A DNA stretch of 64,000 nucleotides, taken from contig NZ_VSSB01000002.1 of assembly GCF_008122505.1 (NCBI RefSeq), positions 744,001 through 808,000 of the forward strand, read 5' to 3'. Within the stretch, counting starts at the first letter, position 1; each line of letters begins with the position of its first letter. Below, one piece after another: positions 1-11,445 of this stretch. Source of the DNA: Agromyces mariniharenae (GTDB taxonomy: Bacteria > Actinomycetota > Actinomycetes > Actinomycetales > Microbacteriaceae). Below the pieces are notes generated by a model. It had not been told where the DNA came from and searched no databases. It worked only from the letters and a program-made list of their open reading frames with translations. The position numbers and the translations under genes were made by a program.

Positions 1-44
1 ATCGCACGTTCTCCGACGCGACGCCGCACCATGCGTCGCGACAT

Positions 45-56
45 CCCTTCGAAGGG
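45..56. promoter_or_regulatory. 12-bp perfect palindrome upstream of gltB
   Basis: CCCTTCGAAGGG is a perfect palindrome lying about 20 bp upstream of the presumed gltB -10 box. It could be an operator for gltBD or the end of an upstream gene's terminator. The rest of bases 1-83 shows no recognisable gene. Confidence 0.35.
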
Positions 57-75
57 CCGACGACGTCCCCCGCTG

Positions 76-81
76 TTATCT
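76..81 (+). promoter_or_regulatory. Candidate gltB -10 box (TTATCT)
   Basis: TTATCT would place transcription start near 88. That leaves a very short leader carrying GAGGAC, which fits the GTG start at 102. Confidence 0.4.
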
Positions 82-101
82 AGTTGATGAGGACGGTCCA
101 C

Positions 102-3100
102 GTGTCGCTCACTCCACCCTTCTCGAGGTTCGGTCTCGTTCCCGACGCGCAGGGCATGTACGACCCCGCCGCCGAGAAGGACGCCTGCGGCCTCGCGATG
201 GTCGCGACGCTCCGCGGCACCGCGGGGCACGACATCATCACGGCCGCGCTCGACGCGCTGCGCCACCTCGAGCACCGCGGAGCGGTGGGCTCCGACGCTG
301 GAACCGGTGACGGCGCCGGCATCATCACCCAGGTCCCCGACGCGTTCCTGCGCGCCGTCGCACCCTTCGCGCTCCCGGCCGCAGGCGCGTACGCGGTCGG
401 CAACGCGTTCCTCCCCGTCGACCCCACCACGCGGTCGAGCGTCAAGCGCCGGCTCGCCGCGCTCGCGGCATCCGAGGGGCTCGAGGTCATCGGATGGCGC
501 GAGGTCCCCGTTCGGCCCGAGGAGCTCGGCACGCTGGCCCGCGCCGCCATGCCCGTGGTGCAGCAGCTCTACGTGCAGTCCTCTGCGACCACCTCCGACG
601 GCGACCGCCTCTCTGGCATCGCCCTCGACCGGCTCGCCTTCCGGCTGCGCAAGCGCGCCGAGCGCGAGATCGAGCTCTACTTCGCGTCGCTGTCGTGCCG
701 CACGCTCGTCTACAAGGGCATGGTCACGACCCTCCAACTCGAGCCCTTCTACCCCGACCTCTCCGACGAGCGGTTCGCGTCGAAGCTCGCGCTCGTGCAC
801 TCGCGCTACTCGACCAACACGTTCCCGTCGTGGCCGCTCGCGCAGCCGTTCCGCATGATCGCGCACAACGGTGAGATCAACACGATCCAGGGCAACCGCA
901 ACTGGATGCGGGCGCGCCAGTCGCAGCTCGAGTCGGAGCTGCTCGGCGACCTCGACCCGATCCTGCCCATCGTCACGCCGGGAGCGAGCGACTCGGCCTC
1001 GTTCGACGAGGTGGTGGAGCTGCTCACGTTGGCGGGCCGCAGCCTCCCGCACGCGGTCATGATGATGGTGCCCGAGGCGTGGGAGAACCAGACCGAGATC
1101 GACGCGGCCCGCCGGGAGTTCTACGAGTACCACTCGATGCTCATGGAGCCGTGGGACGGCCCCGCCGCGATCGTCTTCACCGACGGCACGCTCGTCGGCG
1201 CGACGCTCGACCGCAATGGCCTGCGCCCCGGGCGGTACGTCGTCACCGACGACGGCCTCGTCGTGCTCGCGAGCGAGATCGGCGTGCTCGACATCGACCA
1301 GTCGCGGATCGTGCGCAAGGGCCGCCTGCAGCCGGGGCGCATGTTCCTCGTGGACACCGAGGCCGGCCGACTCATCGAGGACGACGAGATCAAGGCCGAG
1401 CTCGCGGCATCCGAGCCGTGGGGGACGTGGCTCGACGCCGGTCGCATCCGCCTCGCCGAGCTGCCGGAGCGCGAGCACATCGTGCACCCGCCGGCGTCGG
1501 TGAACCGCCGCCAGAAGACCTTCGGCTACACGGAGGAGGAGGTGAAGATCCTCCTCACGCCCATGGCGCGCACCGGGCAGGAGCCGCTCGGCGCGATGGG
1601 ATCCGACACTCCGATCGCAGTGCTCTCGAAGCGGCCGCGCCTGCTCTTCGACTACTTCACGCAGCAGTTCGCGCAGGTCACGAACCCGCCGCTCGACTCG
1701 ATCCGGGAGGCCGTCGTCACGTCGCTCGGCTCGTCGCTCGGCCCCGAGCGCAACCTGCTCGACGCCGGGCCCGAGCACGCGCGCCAGGTCGTGCTCGACT
1801 TCCCGGTCATCGACAACGACGAGCTCGCGAAGATCGTGCACATCGACCCGCGCATCGGCTCGCGCACCACCAAGACGCTGAAGGGCCTCTACCGAGTCGA
1901 CGACGGCCCCGAGGCGATGCGCGCGCGCCTCGACGAGCTGTGCGACGAGGTCGACGAGGCCATCGAGGAGGGCGCGTCGTTCATCGTCCTGAGCGACCGC
2001 GACTCCACCAAGGACCTCGCGCCGATCCCGTCGCTGCTCATGCTCTCCGCCGTGCACCACCACCTCATCCGGTCGCAGACCCGCATGAAGGTCGGCCTCG
2101 TCGTCGAGGCCGGCGACGTGCGCGAGGTGCACCACATCGCGCTGCTCGTGGGCTTCGGGGCATCCGCCGTGAACCCGTACCTCGCGATGGAGACCTGCGA
2201 GGACCTGGTGCGCTCCGGCGTCATCACGGGCGTCACGCCCGAGCAGGCGGTGCACAACGTGATCAAGGCGCTCGGCAAGGGCGTACTGAAGATCATGTCG
2301 AAGATGGGCATCTCGACCATCTCGTCGTACGCGGGCGCCCAGGCGTTCGAGGCCGTCGGCCTCTCGCAGGAGTTCATCGACGAGTACTTCACGGGCACCA
2401 CCTCGAAGCTCGGCGGCGTCGGCATCGACGTGATCGCGGCCGAGAACGTGCACCGCCACCGCGTCGCGTACCCCGAGGACGTCGCCGTGCGCGCGCACGA
2501 GCGCCTCGCGACGGGCGGCGAGTACCAGTGGCGCCGCGACGGATCGCCGCACCTGTTCAACCCCGAGACGGTGTTCCGCCTGCAGCACGCGACCCGGAAC
2601 CGCCGCTACGACGTGTTCCGCGAGTACACCTCGCTCGTCGACTCGCAGGCCGAGGATCTGATGACGCTGCGCGGCATGTTCGCGCTCCGCACGGGCTCGC
2701 GCGCGCCGGTGCCGATCGACGAGGTCGAGCCGATCGAGTCGATCGTGAAGCGGTTCTCCACCGGTGCGATGAGCTACGGCTCCATCTCGAAGGAGGCGCA
2801 CGAGACCCTCGCGATCGCCATGAACCGGCTGGGTGCGAAGTCCAACACGGGCGAGGGCGGCGAGGACCTCGACCGCCTGCTCGACCCCGAGCGCCGCAGC
2901 GCGATCAAGCAGGTCGCTTCGGGCCGCTTCGGCGTCACGAGCATGTACCTCACGCACGCCGACGACATCCAGATCAAGCTGGCCCAGGGCGCGAAGCCTG
3001 GCGAGGGCGGCCAGCTGCCGCCGACGAAGGTCTACCCGTGGGTCGCGCGCACCCGGCACGCGACCGCCGGCGTCGGGCTCATCTCGCCGCCGCCGCACCA

Positions 3101-4679
3101 CGACATCTACTCCATCGAAGACCTCAAGCAGCTCATCTTCGACCTGAAGCGGGCGAACCCGAAGGCACGCGTGCACGTGAAGCTCGTGAGCCAGTCGGGC
3201 ATCGGCGCGGTCGCGGCCGGCACGGCGAAGGCCCTCGCCGACGTGATCCTCGTCTCGGGGCACGACGGCGGCACGGGCGCGAGCCCGCTGAACTCGCTGA
3301 AGCACGCCGGCACGCCGTGGGAGCTCGGCCTCGCCGAGACGCAGCAGACGCTCATGCTGAACGGCATGCGCGACCGCGTCGTGGTGCAGGTCGACGGGCA
3401 GCTGAAGTCGGGTCGCGACGTCATCGTCGGCGCCCTGCTCGGCGCCGAGGAGTTCGGCTTCGCCACCGCGCCGCTCGTGGTCGAGGGCTGCGTCATGATG
3501 CGCGTCTGCCACCTCGACACCTGCCCGGTCGGCGTCGCCACCCAGAACCCCGAGCTGCGCAAGCGCTTCACGGGCAAGCCCGAGTTCGTGGTCAACTTCT
3601 TCGAGTTCATCGCCCAGGAGGTGCGCGAGTACCTCGCCGAGCTCGGCTACCGCTCGCTCGACGAGGTCATCGGCCGGCGCGACCTGCTCGACGTCGACCG
3701 CGCCGTCGAGCACTGGAAGGCGTCGGGCCTCGACCTCACGCCCGTGCTCGTCGGCCCCGACTTCTCGGAGTCCGAGCCGCGCCGCAACCTCCGCCAGCAG
3801 GACCACGAGCTCGACGAGCACTTCGACAACGAGCTCATCCGCCGCGGTGCGATCGTGCTCGAGCAGGGCGGCAGCGTCGAGATCACGCTGCCGATCCGCA
3901 ACACCGAGCGCGCCGTCGGCACCATGCTCGGCCACGAGGTGACCGTCCGCCACGGCGAGCACGGCCTCCCGGCGGGCTCCATCGACGTGACGCTGACCGG
4001 ATCGGCTGGCCAGTCGCTCGGCGCGTTCCTGCCGAGCGGCATCACGCTGCGCCTCGAGGGCGACTCGAACGACTACGTCGGCAAGGGACTCTCGGGCGGC
4101 CAGCTCGTGCTGCGCCCGTCGCGTGACAGCGGCTTCGTCGCCGAGCGCAACGTGATCGCCGGCAACGTGATCGGCTACGGCGCGACGCGCGGCAGCATGT
4201 TCATCCGCGGCATCGTCGGCGAGCGGTTCCTCGTGCGCAACTCAGGAGCGACCGCCGTGGTCGAGGGCGTGGGCGACCACGCGCTCGAGTACATGACGGG
4301 CGGCCTGGCGCTCATCCTCGGCGACACCGGCCGCAACCTCGGCGCCGGCATGTCGGGCGGCACCGCCTACGTGCTCGGCCTGCGCGAGGGTCGCGTGAAC
4401 CGCGAGGCGCTGAGCTCGGGCGAGCTCGAGCTGCTGCCGCTCGGCAGCGCCGACATCGAGATCGTGCGCGACCTGCTCGAGCAGCACCTCGAGCAGACCG
4501 ATTCCGCGGTCGCCGCGCAGCTGCTCGCCGAGGGCGACGTCGCGTTCGACCGCTTCACGAAGGTGCTGCCGCGCGACTACGCGGCGGTGCTCCGGACCCG
4601 CCAGAGCGCGGTCGACGAGGGCCTCGACCCCGACGGCGACGTGGTGTGGACACGAATCCTGGAGGTGACGGGTGGCTGA
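102..4679 (+). CDS. gltB: Glutamate synthase large subunit
   Basis: Large subunit of NADPH-dependent GOGAT, which turns glutamine and 2-oxoglutarate into two glutamates. I chose GTG 102 (1525 aa) because GAGGAC sits about 7 nt upstream; TTG 84 and ATG 87 are in frame but have no room for an RBS. The glutaminase nucleophile Cys29 lies in EKDACGLA, so a short propeptide is expected to be removed. The class-II amidotransferase domain fills the first ~430 residues. The FMN/synthase domain follows from about 850, with the 3Fe-4S cysteines in [15 protein letters not shown] near residue 1130, and a beta-helix GXGXG domain is C-terminal. Length is normal. The stop overlaps the first GTG of a duplicated gltD start region. 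Product call is certain; only the start is debatable. Confidence 0.97.
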   Translation: MSLTPPFSRFGLVPDAQGMYDPAAEKDACGLAMVATLRGTAGHDIITAALDALRHLEHRGAVGSDAGTGDGAGIITQVPDAFLRAVAPFALPAAGAYAVGNAFLPVDPTTRSSVKRRLAALAASEGLEVIGWREVPVRPEELGTLARAAMPVVQQLYVQSSATTSDGDRLSGIALDRLAFRLRKRAEREIELYFASLSCRTLVYKGMVTTLQLEPFYPDLSDERFASKLALVHSRYSTNTFPSWPLAQPFRMIAHNGEINTIQGNRNWMRARQSQLESELLGDLDPILPIVTPGASDSASFDEVVELLTLAGRSLPHAVMMMVPEAWENQTEIDAARREFYEYHSMLMEPWDGPAAIVFTDGTLVGATLDRNGLRPGRYVVTDDGLVVLASEIGVLDIDQSRIVRKGRLQPGRMFLVDTEAGRLIEDDEIKAELAASEPWGTWLDAGRIRLAELPEREHIVHPPASVNRRQKTFGYTEEEVKILLTPMARTGQEPLGAMGSDTPIAVLSKRPRLLFDYFTQQFAQVTNPPLDSIREAVVTSLGSSLGPERNLLDAGPEHARQVVLDFPVIDNDELAKIVHIDPRIGSRTTKTLKGLYRVDDGPEAMRARLDELCDEVDEAIEEGASFIVLSDRDSTKDLAPIPSLLMLSAVHHHLIRSQTRMKVGLVVEAGDVREVHHIALLVGFGASAVNPYLAMETCEDLVRSGVITGVTPEQAVHNVIKALGKGVLKIMSKMGISTISSYAGAQAFEAVGLSQEFIDEYFTGTTSKLGGVGIDVIAAENVHRHRVAYPEDVAVRAHERLATGGEYQWRRDGSPHLFNPETVFRLQHATRNRRYDVFREYTSLVDSQAEDLMTLRGMFALRTGSRAPVPIDEVEPIESIVKRFSTGAMSYGSISKEAHETLAIAMNRLGAKSNTGEGGEDLDRLLDPERRSAIKQVASGRFGVTSMYLTHADDIQIKLAQGAKPGEGGQLPPTKVYPWVARTRHATAGVGLISPPPHHDIYSIEDLKQLIFDLKRANPKARVHVKLVSQSGIGAVAAGTAKALADVILVSGHDGGTGASPLNSLKHAGTPWELGLAETQQTLMLNGMRDRVVVQVDGQLKSGRDVIVGALLGAEEFGFATAPLVVEGCVMMRVCHLDTCPVGVATQNPELRKRFTGKPEFVVNFFEFIAQEVREYLAELGYRSLDEVIGRRDLLDVDRAVEHWKASGLDLTPVLVGPDFSESEPRRNLRQQDHELDEHFDNELIRRGAIVLEQGGSVEITLPIRNTERAVGTMLGHEVTVRHGEHGLPAGSIDVTLTGSAGQSLGAFLPSGITLRLEGDSNDYVGKGLSGGQLVLRPSRDSGFVAERNVIAGNVIGYGATRGSMFIRGIVGERFLVRNSGATAVVEGVGDHALEYMTGGLALILGDTGRNLGAGMSGGTAYVLGLREGRVNREALSSGELELLPLGSADIEIVRDLLEQHLEQTDSAVAAQLLAEGDVAFDRFTKVLPRDYAAVLRTRQSAVDEGLDPDGDVVWTRILEVTGG

Positions 4680-4740
4680 CAGCAACGCGGTGTGGACCCG
4701 AGCTGTGCCCATGAACTGCGTGGAGGTGACGGGTGGCTGA
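4672..4740 (+). CDS. 22-residue relay ORF 1 between gltB and gltD
   Basis: GTG-started ORF created by repeat copy 1. It has a full GGAGGTGA Shine-Dalgarno. The peptide begins [10 protein letters not shown] and ends VEVTGG; its first three residues match GltD and its tail matches GltB. It overlaps the gltB stop by 8 nt and the next relay ORF by 8 nt. It may be a coupling device with no functional peptide, or a by-product of the duplication. Translation is inferred only from the signals. Confidence 0.5.
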   Translation: MADSNAVWTRAVPMNCVEVTGG

Positions 4741-4793
4741 CAGCAACGCGGTGTGGACCCGAGCTGTGCCCATGAACTGCGTGGAGGTGACGG

Positions 4794-4801
<8 letters not shown>
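4733..4801 (+). CDS. 22-residue relay ORF 2 between gltB and gltD
   Basis: Identical in sequence and signals to the preceding relay ORF, coming from repeat copy 2. It overlaps the preceding ORF's stop by 8 nt and the real gltD GTG (4794) by 8 nt. Ribosomes could therefore pass gltB to ORF1 to ORF2 to gltD by stop/start coupling. Expression is unproven. Confidence 0.5.
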
Positions 4802-6251
<1,450 letters not shown>

Positions 6252-6335
6252 CCCACACGGAGCGCCGTCGGCGCGACGCACGACCCACGACCACGAACCC
6301 AGCGCCTCGGCGCGGAACACGGGAGCACACACCAG

Positions 6336-7751
6336 ATGAGACGAGCGAAGATCGTCGCCACCCTCGGGCCGGCGACGTCGAGCTATGAGCAGATCCGGGC
6401 GATCATCGATGCCGGCGTCGACGTCGCGCGCATGAACCTCAGCCACGGCACCTACGACGTGCACGAGGGGGTCTACCAGAACGTCAGGAAGGCAGCGAAC
6501 GACTCCGGCCGCGCGGTCGCGGTGCTCATCGACCTCCAGGGCCCGAAGATCCGCCTCGGCAAGTTCGAGAACGGCCCCCACGAGCTCGCCGAGGGCGACA
6601 TCTTCAAGATCACCACCGAGGAGATCCTCGGCACCAAGGAGATCGTCGGCACAACCTTCAAGGGCCTGCCCCAGGACGTGAAGCCCGGCGACCACCTGCT
6701 CATCGACGACGGCAAGGTGCGCGTCGAAGTCGTCGAGACCGACGGCACCGTCGTGACGACCAAGGTCATCGTCGCCGGCCCGGTCTCGAACAACAAGGGC
6801 ATCAACCTCCCCGGCGTCGCGGTCAACGTGCCCGCGCTCTCGGAGAAGGACGAGGCCGACCTGCGCTGGGGCCTCGAGCTCGGCGCCGACCTCATCGCCC
6901 TGTCGTTCGTGCGGAACGCCGCCGACGTCGAGCGCGTGCGAGAGATCATGGACGAGGTCGGCCGCCGCGTGCCGGTCATCGCGAAGATCGAGAAGCCGCA
7001 GGCCGTCGACGCGCTCGAGGAGATCGTCGAGGCCTTCGACGCGATCATGGTCGCCCGCGGCGACCTCGGCGTCGAGCTGCCGCTCGAGGCCGTGCCCATC
7101 GTGCAGAAGCGCGCGATCGAGATCTCCCGCCGCCTCGCCAAGCCCGTCATCGTTGCGACGCAGATGCTCGAGTCGATGATCCACAGCCCGGTGCCGACGC
7201 GCGCCGAGACCTCCGACGTCGCGAACGCCATCCTCGACGGCGCCGACGCGGTCATGCTGTCGGGCGAGACGAGCGTCGGCGAGTACCCGGTGATCACCGT
7301 CAAGACCATGGCGCGCATCGTCGAGTCGACCGAGCAGCACGGCCTCGAGCGCATCCCGCCGCTCGGCACCAAGCCGCGCACGCAGGCCGGCGCGATCACG
7401 CTCGCTGCGGTCGAGGTGGCCGACTTCGTCGAGGCGAAGTACCTCTGCGTCTTCACCGAGACCGGCGAGTCCGTGCGACGGATGACCCGCATCCGATCGG
7501 TCATCCCGATCCTCGCGTTCACGCCCGACCCCGCCATCCGGCGCCGCATGGCGCTCAACTGGGGCGTCGAGTCGTTCGTCGTGGACCGCGTGACGCACAC
7601 CGACCAGATGGTCGGCCAGGTCGACGAGGTGCTCGCGAAGACCGGCATGGCGGTCAACGGCGAGAAGGTCGTCATCATCTCGGGTTCGCCTCCCGGCATC
7701 CCCGGCACCACCAACGACGTGCGCGTGCACGTCGTCGGCGAGGTGCTCTAG
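6336..7751 (+). CDS. pyk: Pyruvate kinase
   Basis: Converts phosphoenolpyruvate and ADP to pyruvate and ATP, the last step of glycolysis. The 471-aa protein starts MRRAKIVATLGPATSS and carries ARMNLSHG, the active-site stretch IAKIEKPQAV, MVARGDLGVELP and VIVATQMLESM, with a normal C-terminal allosteric domain. ATG 6336 has GGGAG about 11 nt upstream. The 84-bp gap after gltD holds two short GCGCC/GGCGC hairpins and no clear promoter, so read-through from gltBD is possible. A strong hairpin follows the stop. Confidence 0.97.
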   Translation: MRRAKIVATLGPATSSYEQIRAIIDAGVDVARMNLSHGTYDVHEGVYQNVRKAANDSGRAVAVLIDLQGPKIRLGKFENGPHELAEGDIFKITTEEILGTKEIVGTTFKGLPQDVKPGDHLLIDDGKVRVEVVETDGTVVTTKVIVAGPVSNNKGINLPGVAVNVPALSEKDEADLRWGLELGADLIALSFVRNAADVERVREIMDEVGRRVPVIAKIEKPQAVDALEEIVEAFDAIMVARGDLGVELPLEAVPIVQKRAIEISRRLAKPVIVATQMLESMIHSPVPTRAETSDVANAILDGADAVMLSGETSVGEYPVITVKTMARIVESTEQHGLERIPPLGTKPRTQAGAITLAAVEVADFVEAKYLCVFTETGESVRRMTRIRSVIPILAFTPDPAIRRRMALNWGVESFVVDRVTHTDQMVGQVDEVLAKTGMAVNGEKVVIISGSPPGIPGTTNDVRVHVVGEVL

Positions 7752-7762
7752 CCCCATCCTGC

Positions 7763-7792
7763 GAACGGCCCGGTCGGATGACCGGGTCGTTC
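7763..7792. terminator. Terminator between pyk and tRNA-Leu
   Basis: GAACGGCCCGGTC pairs with GACCGGGTCGTTC (13 bp with one G-T wobble) around a GGAT loop. It lies 11 nt after the pyk stop and also downstream of the opposing tRNA, so it can serve both. Confidence 0.75.
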
Positions 7793-7862
7793 GTCGTGCC
7801 GCGGTCGCAGCGGCCAGGATGCCGCGGGGGGCATGCGGAGCATGGGCGAGGCTGAACCGTGA

Positions 7863-7948
7863 TGGTGCCGGTGGTGGGGGTCGAACCCACACGCCCTTGC
7901 GGGCAAAGCATTTTGAGTGCTCCGCGTCTGCCATTCCGCCACACCGGC
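7863..7948 (-). tRNA. tRNA-Leu (anticodon CAA)
   Basis: The minus strand reads GCCGGTG at the 5' end, pairing with CACCGGC at the 3' end, followed by an encoded CCA (7863-7865). The anticodon loop CTCAAAA gives anticodon CAA. A long variable arm (GCCCGCAAGGGC) marks it as class II, and the T arm GTGGGTTCGACCCCCAC is intact. It decodes UUG, a rare leucine codon in this GC-rich genome. Confidence 0.96.
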
Positions 7949-7962
7949 CAGAGGCCCCGCCC

Positions 7963-7968
7963 AGAATA
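7963..7968 (-). promoter_or_regulatory. Candidate tRNA-Leu -10 box (TATTCT)
   Basis: TATTCT on the minus strand ends 14 nt before the tRNA 5' end. It lies only 3 bp from the divergent pdtaR -10 box, so polymerase cannot occupy both promoters at once. Confidence 0.45.
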
Positions 7969-7971
7969 CCG

Positions 7972-7977
7972 TAGGCT
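7972..7977 (+). promoter_or_regulatory. Leaderless pdtaR promoter -10 (TAGGCT)
   Basis: TAGGCT is followed by 7 nt and then GTG 7985, so transcription is expected to start at or within a base or two of the start codon. Confidence 0.7.
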
Positions 7978-7984
7978 TTCCTGC

Positions 7985-8590
7985 GTGACAGACAGCGAAC
8001 AGACCCAGCCGGCGCCGCGCCGCGTGGTCGTGGCGGAGGACGAGTCCCTCATCCGCCTCGACATCGTCGAGATCCTCCGCGACAACGGCTACGAGGTCGT
8101 CGGAGAGGCCGGCGACGGCGAGACGGCGGTGGCGCTCGCGACCGAGCTGCGCCCCGACCTCGTCATCATGGACGTGAAGATGCCCCAGCTCGACGGCATC
8201 TCGGCGGCCGAGCGACTCTCGAAGGGGCACATCGCCCCGGTCGTGCTCCTCACCGCGTTCAGCCAGAAGGAGCTCGTCGAGCGCGCGAGCGAGGCGGGCG
8301 CCCTCGCCTACGTCGTCAAGCCGTTCACCCCCAACGACCTGCTGCCGGCCATCGAGATCGCGCTCGCCCGGCACGCCCAGATCATCGCGCTCGAGGCCGA
8401 GGTCGGCGACCTCGTCGAGCGCTTCGAGACCCGCAAGCTCGTCGACCGCGCCAAGGGCCTGCTCAACGAGAAGATGGGCCTCACCGAGCCCGAGGCGTTC
8501 CGCTGGATCCAGAAGGCGTCGATGGACCGTCGCCTCACCATGAAGGACGTCTCCCAGGCCATCATCGAGCAGCTCGCCCCCAAGAAGTAG
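7985..8590 (+). CDS. pdtaR: ANTAR-domain response regulator (PdtaR-like)
   Basis: A 201-aa two-domain regulator. The N-terminal receiver has VVVAEDESLIR, the phospho-acceptor Asp in LVIMDVKMP, the Thr in VVLLTAF and the Lys in AYVVKPF. The C-terminal ANTAR domain (DRAKGLLNEKMGLTEPEAFRWIQKAS) is an RNA-binding antiterminator module. In mycobacteria the orthologue acts with the histidine kinase PdtaS and sits near polA, as here. GTG 7985 is chosen because a -10 box lies 7 nt upstream (leaderless). The partner kinase is not in this window. Confidence 0.93.
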   Translation: MTDSEQTQPAPRRVVVAEDESLIRLDIVEILRDNGYEVVGEAGDGETAVALATELRPDLVIMDVKMPQLDGISAAERLSKGHIAPVVLLTAFSQKELVERASEAGALAYVVKPFTPNDLLPAIEIALARHAQIIALEAEVGDLVERFETRKLVDRAKGLLNEKMGLTEPEAFRWIQKASMDRRLTMKDVSQAIIEQLAPKK

Positions 8591-8609
8591 GGCCTCAGAG
8601 CCAGAGCAT

Positions 8610-8644
8610 CGGATGCCGCGACGACCCGTTCGTCGCGGCATCCG
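8610..8644 (+). terminator. Terminator after pdtaR built from the GGATGCC motif
   Basis: CGGATGCCGCGACGA pairs perfectly with TCGTCGCGGCATCCG (15 bp) around a 5-nt loop. Each arm contains one copy, in opposite orientation, of the dispersed octamer CGGATGCC/GGCATCCG. There is no T-tract, as is common in Actinobacteria. Confidence 0.8.
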
Positions 8645-8719
8645 TCGTCTCCGCGGGCAGCCGTGGCCGCGGCATCCGTCGCCCGTCGCCGGCGGCCGAT
8701 CGGTGTCGTCGGTCGCTTG

Positions 8720-8725
8720 TAGTCT
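8720..8725 (+). promoter_or_regulatory. Leaderless polA promoter -10 (TAGTCT)
   Basis: TAGTCT plus 6 nt leads to GTG 8732, the leaderless arrangement seen repeatedly in this window. Confidence 0.65.
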
Positions 8726-8731
8726 TGGTGG

Positions 8732-11434
8732 GTGCCGGACGCAGACAAGCCCACCCTCCTCGTGATCGACGGCCATTCGCTGGCCTTCCGCGCCTTCTAC
8801 GCCCTCCCCGTCGACAGCTTCTCGACGCGCGACGGACAGCACACGAACGCCATCCACGGCTTCCTGTCGATGCTGCTCCTGCTGCTGCAGAACGAGAAGC
8901 CGACGCACCTGGCGGTCGCGTTCGACATGTCCCGCCAGTCGTTCCGCACGCGCGAGTACGCGGAGTACAAGGGCAACCGCGGCGAGACGCCGGTCGAGTT
9001 CCGGGGGCAGGTCCCGCTCCTCCAAGACGCGCTGCGCGCCATGGGCGTGCGCACGCTCGAGAAGGAGGACTTCGAGGCCGACGACATCCTCGCGACGCTC
9101 GCGGCGCGGGGCGTCGCCGAGGGGTATCGCGTGCTGCTCGTGTCGGGCGACCGCGACACCATCCAGCTCGTCAACGACGACGTCACGCTGCTCTACCCCA
9201 ACACGCAGGGCGTCTCGCAGCTCAAGCGCTACGACACCGACGCGGTCGTCGAGCGCTACGGCATCCGCCCCGAGCAGTACCCCGACGTGGCCGCGCTCGT
9301 CGGCGAGACGAGCGACAACCTGCCCGGCATCCCCAAGGTCGGCGAGAAGACCGCGGTGAAGTGGCTCGGCCTCTACGGCGACCTCGACGGCATCCTCGAG
9401 CACGCCGAGGAGATCAAGGGCGTCGTGGGGCAGAACCTGCGCGACGGGCGCGAGAACGCGGTGCGCAACCGCAAGCTCAACCAGCTCGTGCGCGACGTCG
9501 AGCTCGACGTCGAGATCGCCGAGCTCGAGTCCCGGCCGATCGACCTCGAGTCGGTCCGGCCCATCTTCGAGCGGCTCGAGTTCCGCACGCTCATGGAGCG
9601 CGTGACGAAGCTCGTCACGGGCGAGGCCAACGGCGGCGGCGGCGGCGCGGCCGCGGCATCCGCGCCCGCCCAGCCCGAGGTCGTCGAGATCGGCCCCGCA
9701 CCGACGGCGCCGACCCCGCTGCGCCTCGTCGGCGACGAGCTCGCCGGGTGGCTCGAGCGCGCCGCCGCCGCCGAGCCGGCCGGGCTCGGCCTCAGCCTCG
9801 AGGTCGTCGACGGGCGCGTGATCGGCGCCGGGATCGCGACGAACGGCGAGTCGGTGCACCTCGCATGGCGGGAGGGCGCGCCCGAGACGGCGCCGTTCGA
9901 GGCGTGGCTCGCGAGCGACGCGCCGAAGATCCTCACCGACGCGAAGCCGCAGCTGAAGGCGCTCACGCGGTCGGGTCTCGCGATCGACGGGCTCGTGCTC
10001 GACACGCTCCTCGCCGGATGGCTCGTGCGGCCGATCCTGCAGGAGAAGACGCTGGCCGACCTCGTGGCGTATCACCTCGGCGAGACCGTGCCGCAGGCCG
10101 ACCCGGCGATGCTCGTCCCCGAAGAGGGCAGCGATTCCGGCGCGCCCGAGTACGCCTGGTACACGCTCCGCCTCGCGCCCGTCGTGCTCCGCGCCCTCTC
10201 CGACGAGTCGCGACGCCTGCTCGCCGAGATCGAGATGCCGCTCGTGCACGTGCTCGCCGCCATGGAGCTCCGCGGCGTCACCGTCGACCACGGTGAGCTC
10301 GCCACCCTCTCCGGGGAGCTCGGCGCGCGCGCCGCGGCGCTGGCCGAGGCCGCCTACGCCGAGATCGGCCGCGAGATCAACCTCGGCTCGCCGAAGCAGC
10401 TCCAAGAGGTGCTCTTCGACCAGCTCGGCATGCCCAAGACCCGGGCCACGAAGACCGGCTACACCACCGACGCCAACGCCCTCGCCGACCTCCAGGAGTC
10501 GAACCCGCACCCGTTCCTCGGCTACCTGCTCGAGCATCGCGATGTCACGAAGCTCCGCCAGATCATCGAGTCGCTCGACAAGGCGATCGGCGCCGACGGG
10601 CGCATCCACACGACGTACGGCCAGATCGGCGCGGCCACTGGCCGCATGTCGTCGAACGACCCGAACCTGCAGAACATCCCCATCCGCACCGAAGACGGGC
10701 GGCGCATCCGCGAGGCGTTCCGCCACGGTCCCGAGTACGCCGAGCTGCTCACGGCCGACTACTCGCAGATCGAGATGCGCATCATGGCGCACCTCTCGGG
10801 CGACCCGGGGCTCATCGAGGCGTTCAACGCCGGTGAGGACCTGCATCGGTTCGTCGGCGCGCGGGTGTTCTCGGTCGACCCGGCCGACGTCACCAACCTC
10901 ATGCGCACGAAGGTCAAGGCGATGTCCTACGGCCTGGCCTACGGGCTCAGCGCGTTCGGCCTCTCCAAGCAGCTCCGCATCGAGCGCGCAGAGGCGCAGC
11001 AGCTCATGCGCGAGTACTTCGAGCGCTTCGGCGCCGTGCGCGACTACCTGCGCGGAGTGGTCGAGCAGGCACGCATCGACGGCTACACCGAGACGATCTT
11101 CGGCCGCCGGCGCCCGTTCCCCGACCTGTCCAGCCCCAACCGCGTGCTCCGCGAGAACGCCGAGCGCGCCGCGCTCAACTCGCCGATCCAGGGCTCGGCC
11201 GCCGACATCATCAAGATCGCGATGTCGCGCGTCGAGGCCGACATCGCCGCCCGCGGGCTCGGGAGCCGCATGCTCATGCAGGTGCACGACGAGCTCATCT
11301 TCGAGGTGGCGGCCGGCGAATCCGACGTGCTGGAGGAGATCGTCCGCGGCCGCATGGCGAGTGCCGCCGACCTCCTCGTGCCGCTCGACGTGCAGATCGG
11401 GCGGGGCGCGAACTGGGACGACGCGGCTCACTGA
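8732..11434 (+). CDS. polA: DNA polymerase I
   Basis: Repair and Okazaki-fragment polymerase (900 aa). The N-terminal 5'-3' exonuclease domain (about 1-290) has LLVIDGHSLAFRAFYALP, SGDRDTIQL and the GIPKVGEKTA helix-hairpin-helix. A linker of Gly and Ala residues follows near 298-305. The middle domain has the 3'-5' exonuclease fold position but no D-x-E metal site (LSLEVVDGRV), so proofreading is probably lost, as usual in actinobacterial Pol I. The polymerase domain carries TADYSQIEMRIMAHLSGD (motif A), the O-helix RTKVKAMSYGLAYGL and MQVHDELIFEV (motif C). It fills gaps left by UvrABC, encoded nearby. Confidence 0.97.
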   Translation: MPDADKPTLLVIDGHSLAFRAFYALPVDSFSTRDGQHTNAIHGFLSMLLLLLQNEKPTHLAVAFDMSRQSFRTREYAEYKGNRGETPVEFRGQVPLLQDALRAMGVRTLEKEDFEADDILATLAARGVAEGYRVLLVSGDRDTIQLVNDDVTLLYPNTQGVSQLKRYDTDAVVERYGIRPEQYPDVAALVGETSDNLPGIPKVGEKTAVKWLGLYGDLDGILEHAEEIKGVVGQNLRDGRENAVRNRKLNQLVRDVELDVEIAELESRPIDLESVRPIFERLEFRTLMERVTKLVTGEANGGGGGAAAASAPAQPEVVEIGPAPTAPTPLRLVGDELAGWLERAAAAEPAGLGLSLEVVDGRVIGAGIATNGESVHLAWREGAPETAPFEAWLASDAPKILTDAKPQLKALTRSGLAIDGLVLDTLLAGWLVRPILQEKTLADLVAYHLGETVPQADPAMLVPEEGSDSGAPEYAWYTLRLAPVVLRALSDESRRLLAEIEMPLVHVLAAMELRGVTVDHGELATLSGELGARAAALAEAAYAEIGREINLGSPKQLQEVLFDQLGMPKTRATKTGYTTDANALADLQESNPHPFLGYLLEHRDVTKLRQIIESLDKAIGADGRIHTTYGQIGAATGRMSSNDPNLQNIPIRTEDGRRIREAFRHGPEYAELLTADYSQIEMRIMAHLSGDPGLIEAFNAGEDLHRFVGARVFSVDPADVTNLMRTKVKAMSYGLAYGLSAFGLSKQLRIERAEAQQLMREYFERFGAVRDYLRGVVEQARIDGYTETIFGRRRPFPDLSSPNRVLRENAERAALNSPIQGSAADIIKIAMSRVEADIAARGLGSRMLMQVHDELIFEVAAGESDVLEEIVRGRMASAADLLVPLDVQIGRGANWDDAAH

Positions 11435-11445
11435 GCCGGCCGGCA

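Noticed and set aside
9655-9670. Gly/Ala run in polA as a possible frameshift site
   Set aside because: The reading frame continues normally; it is an ordinary flexible linker between domains.
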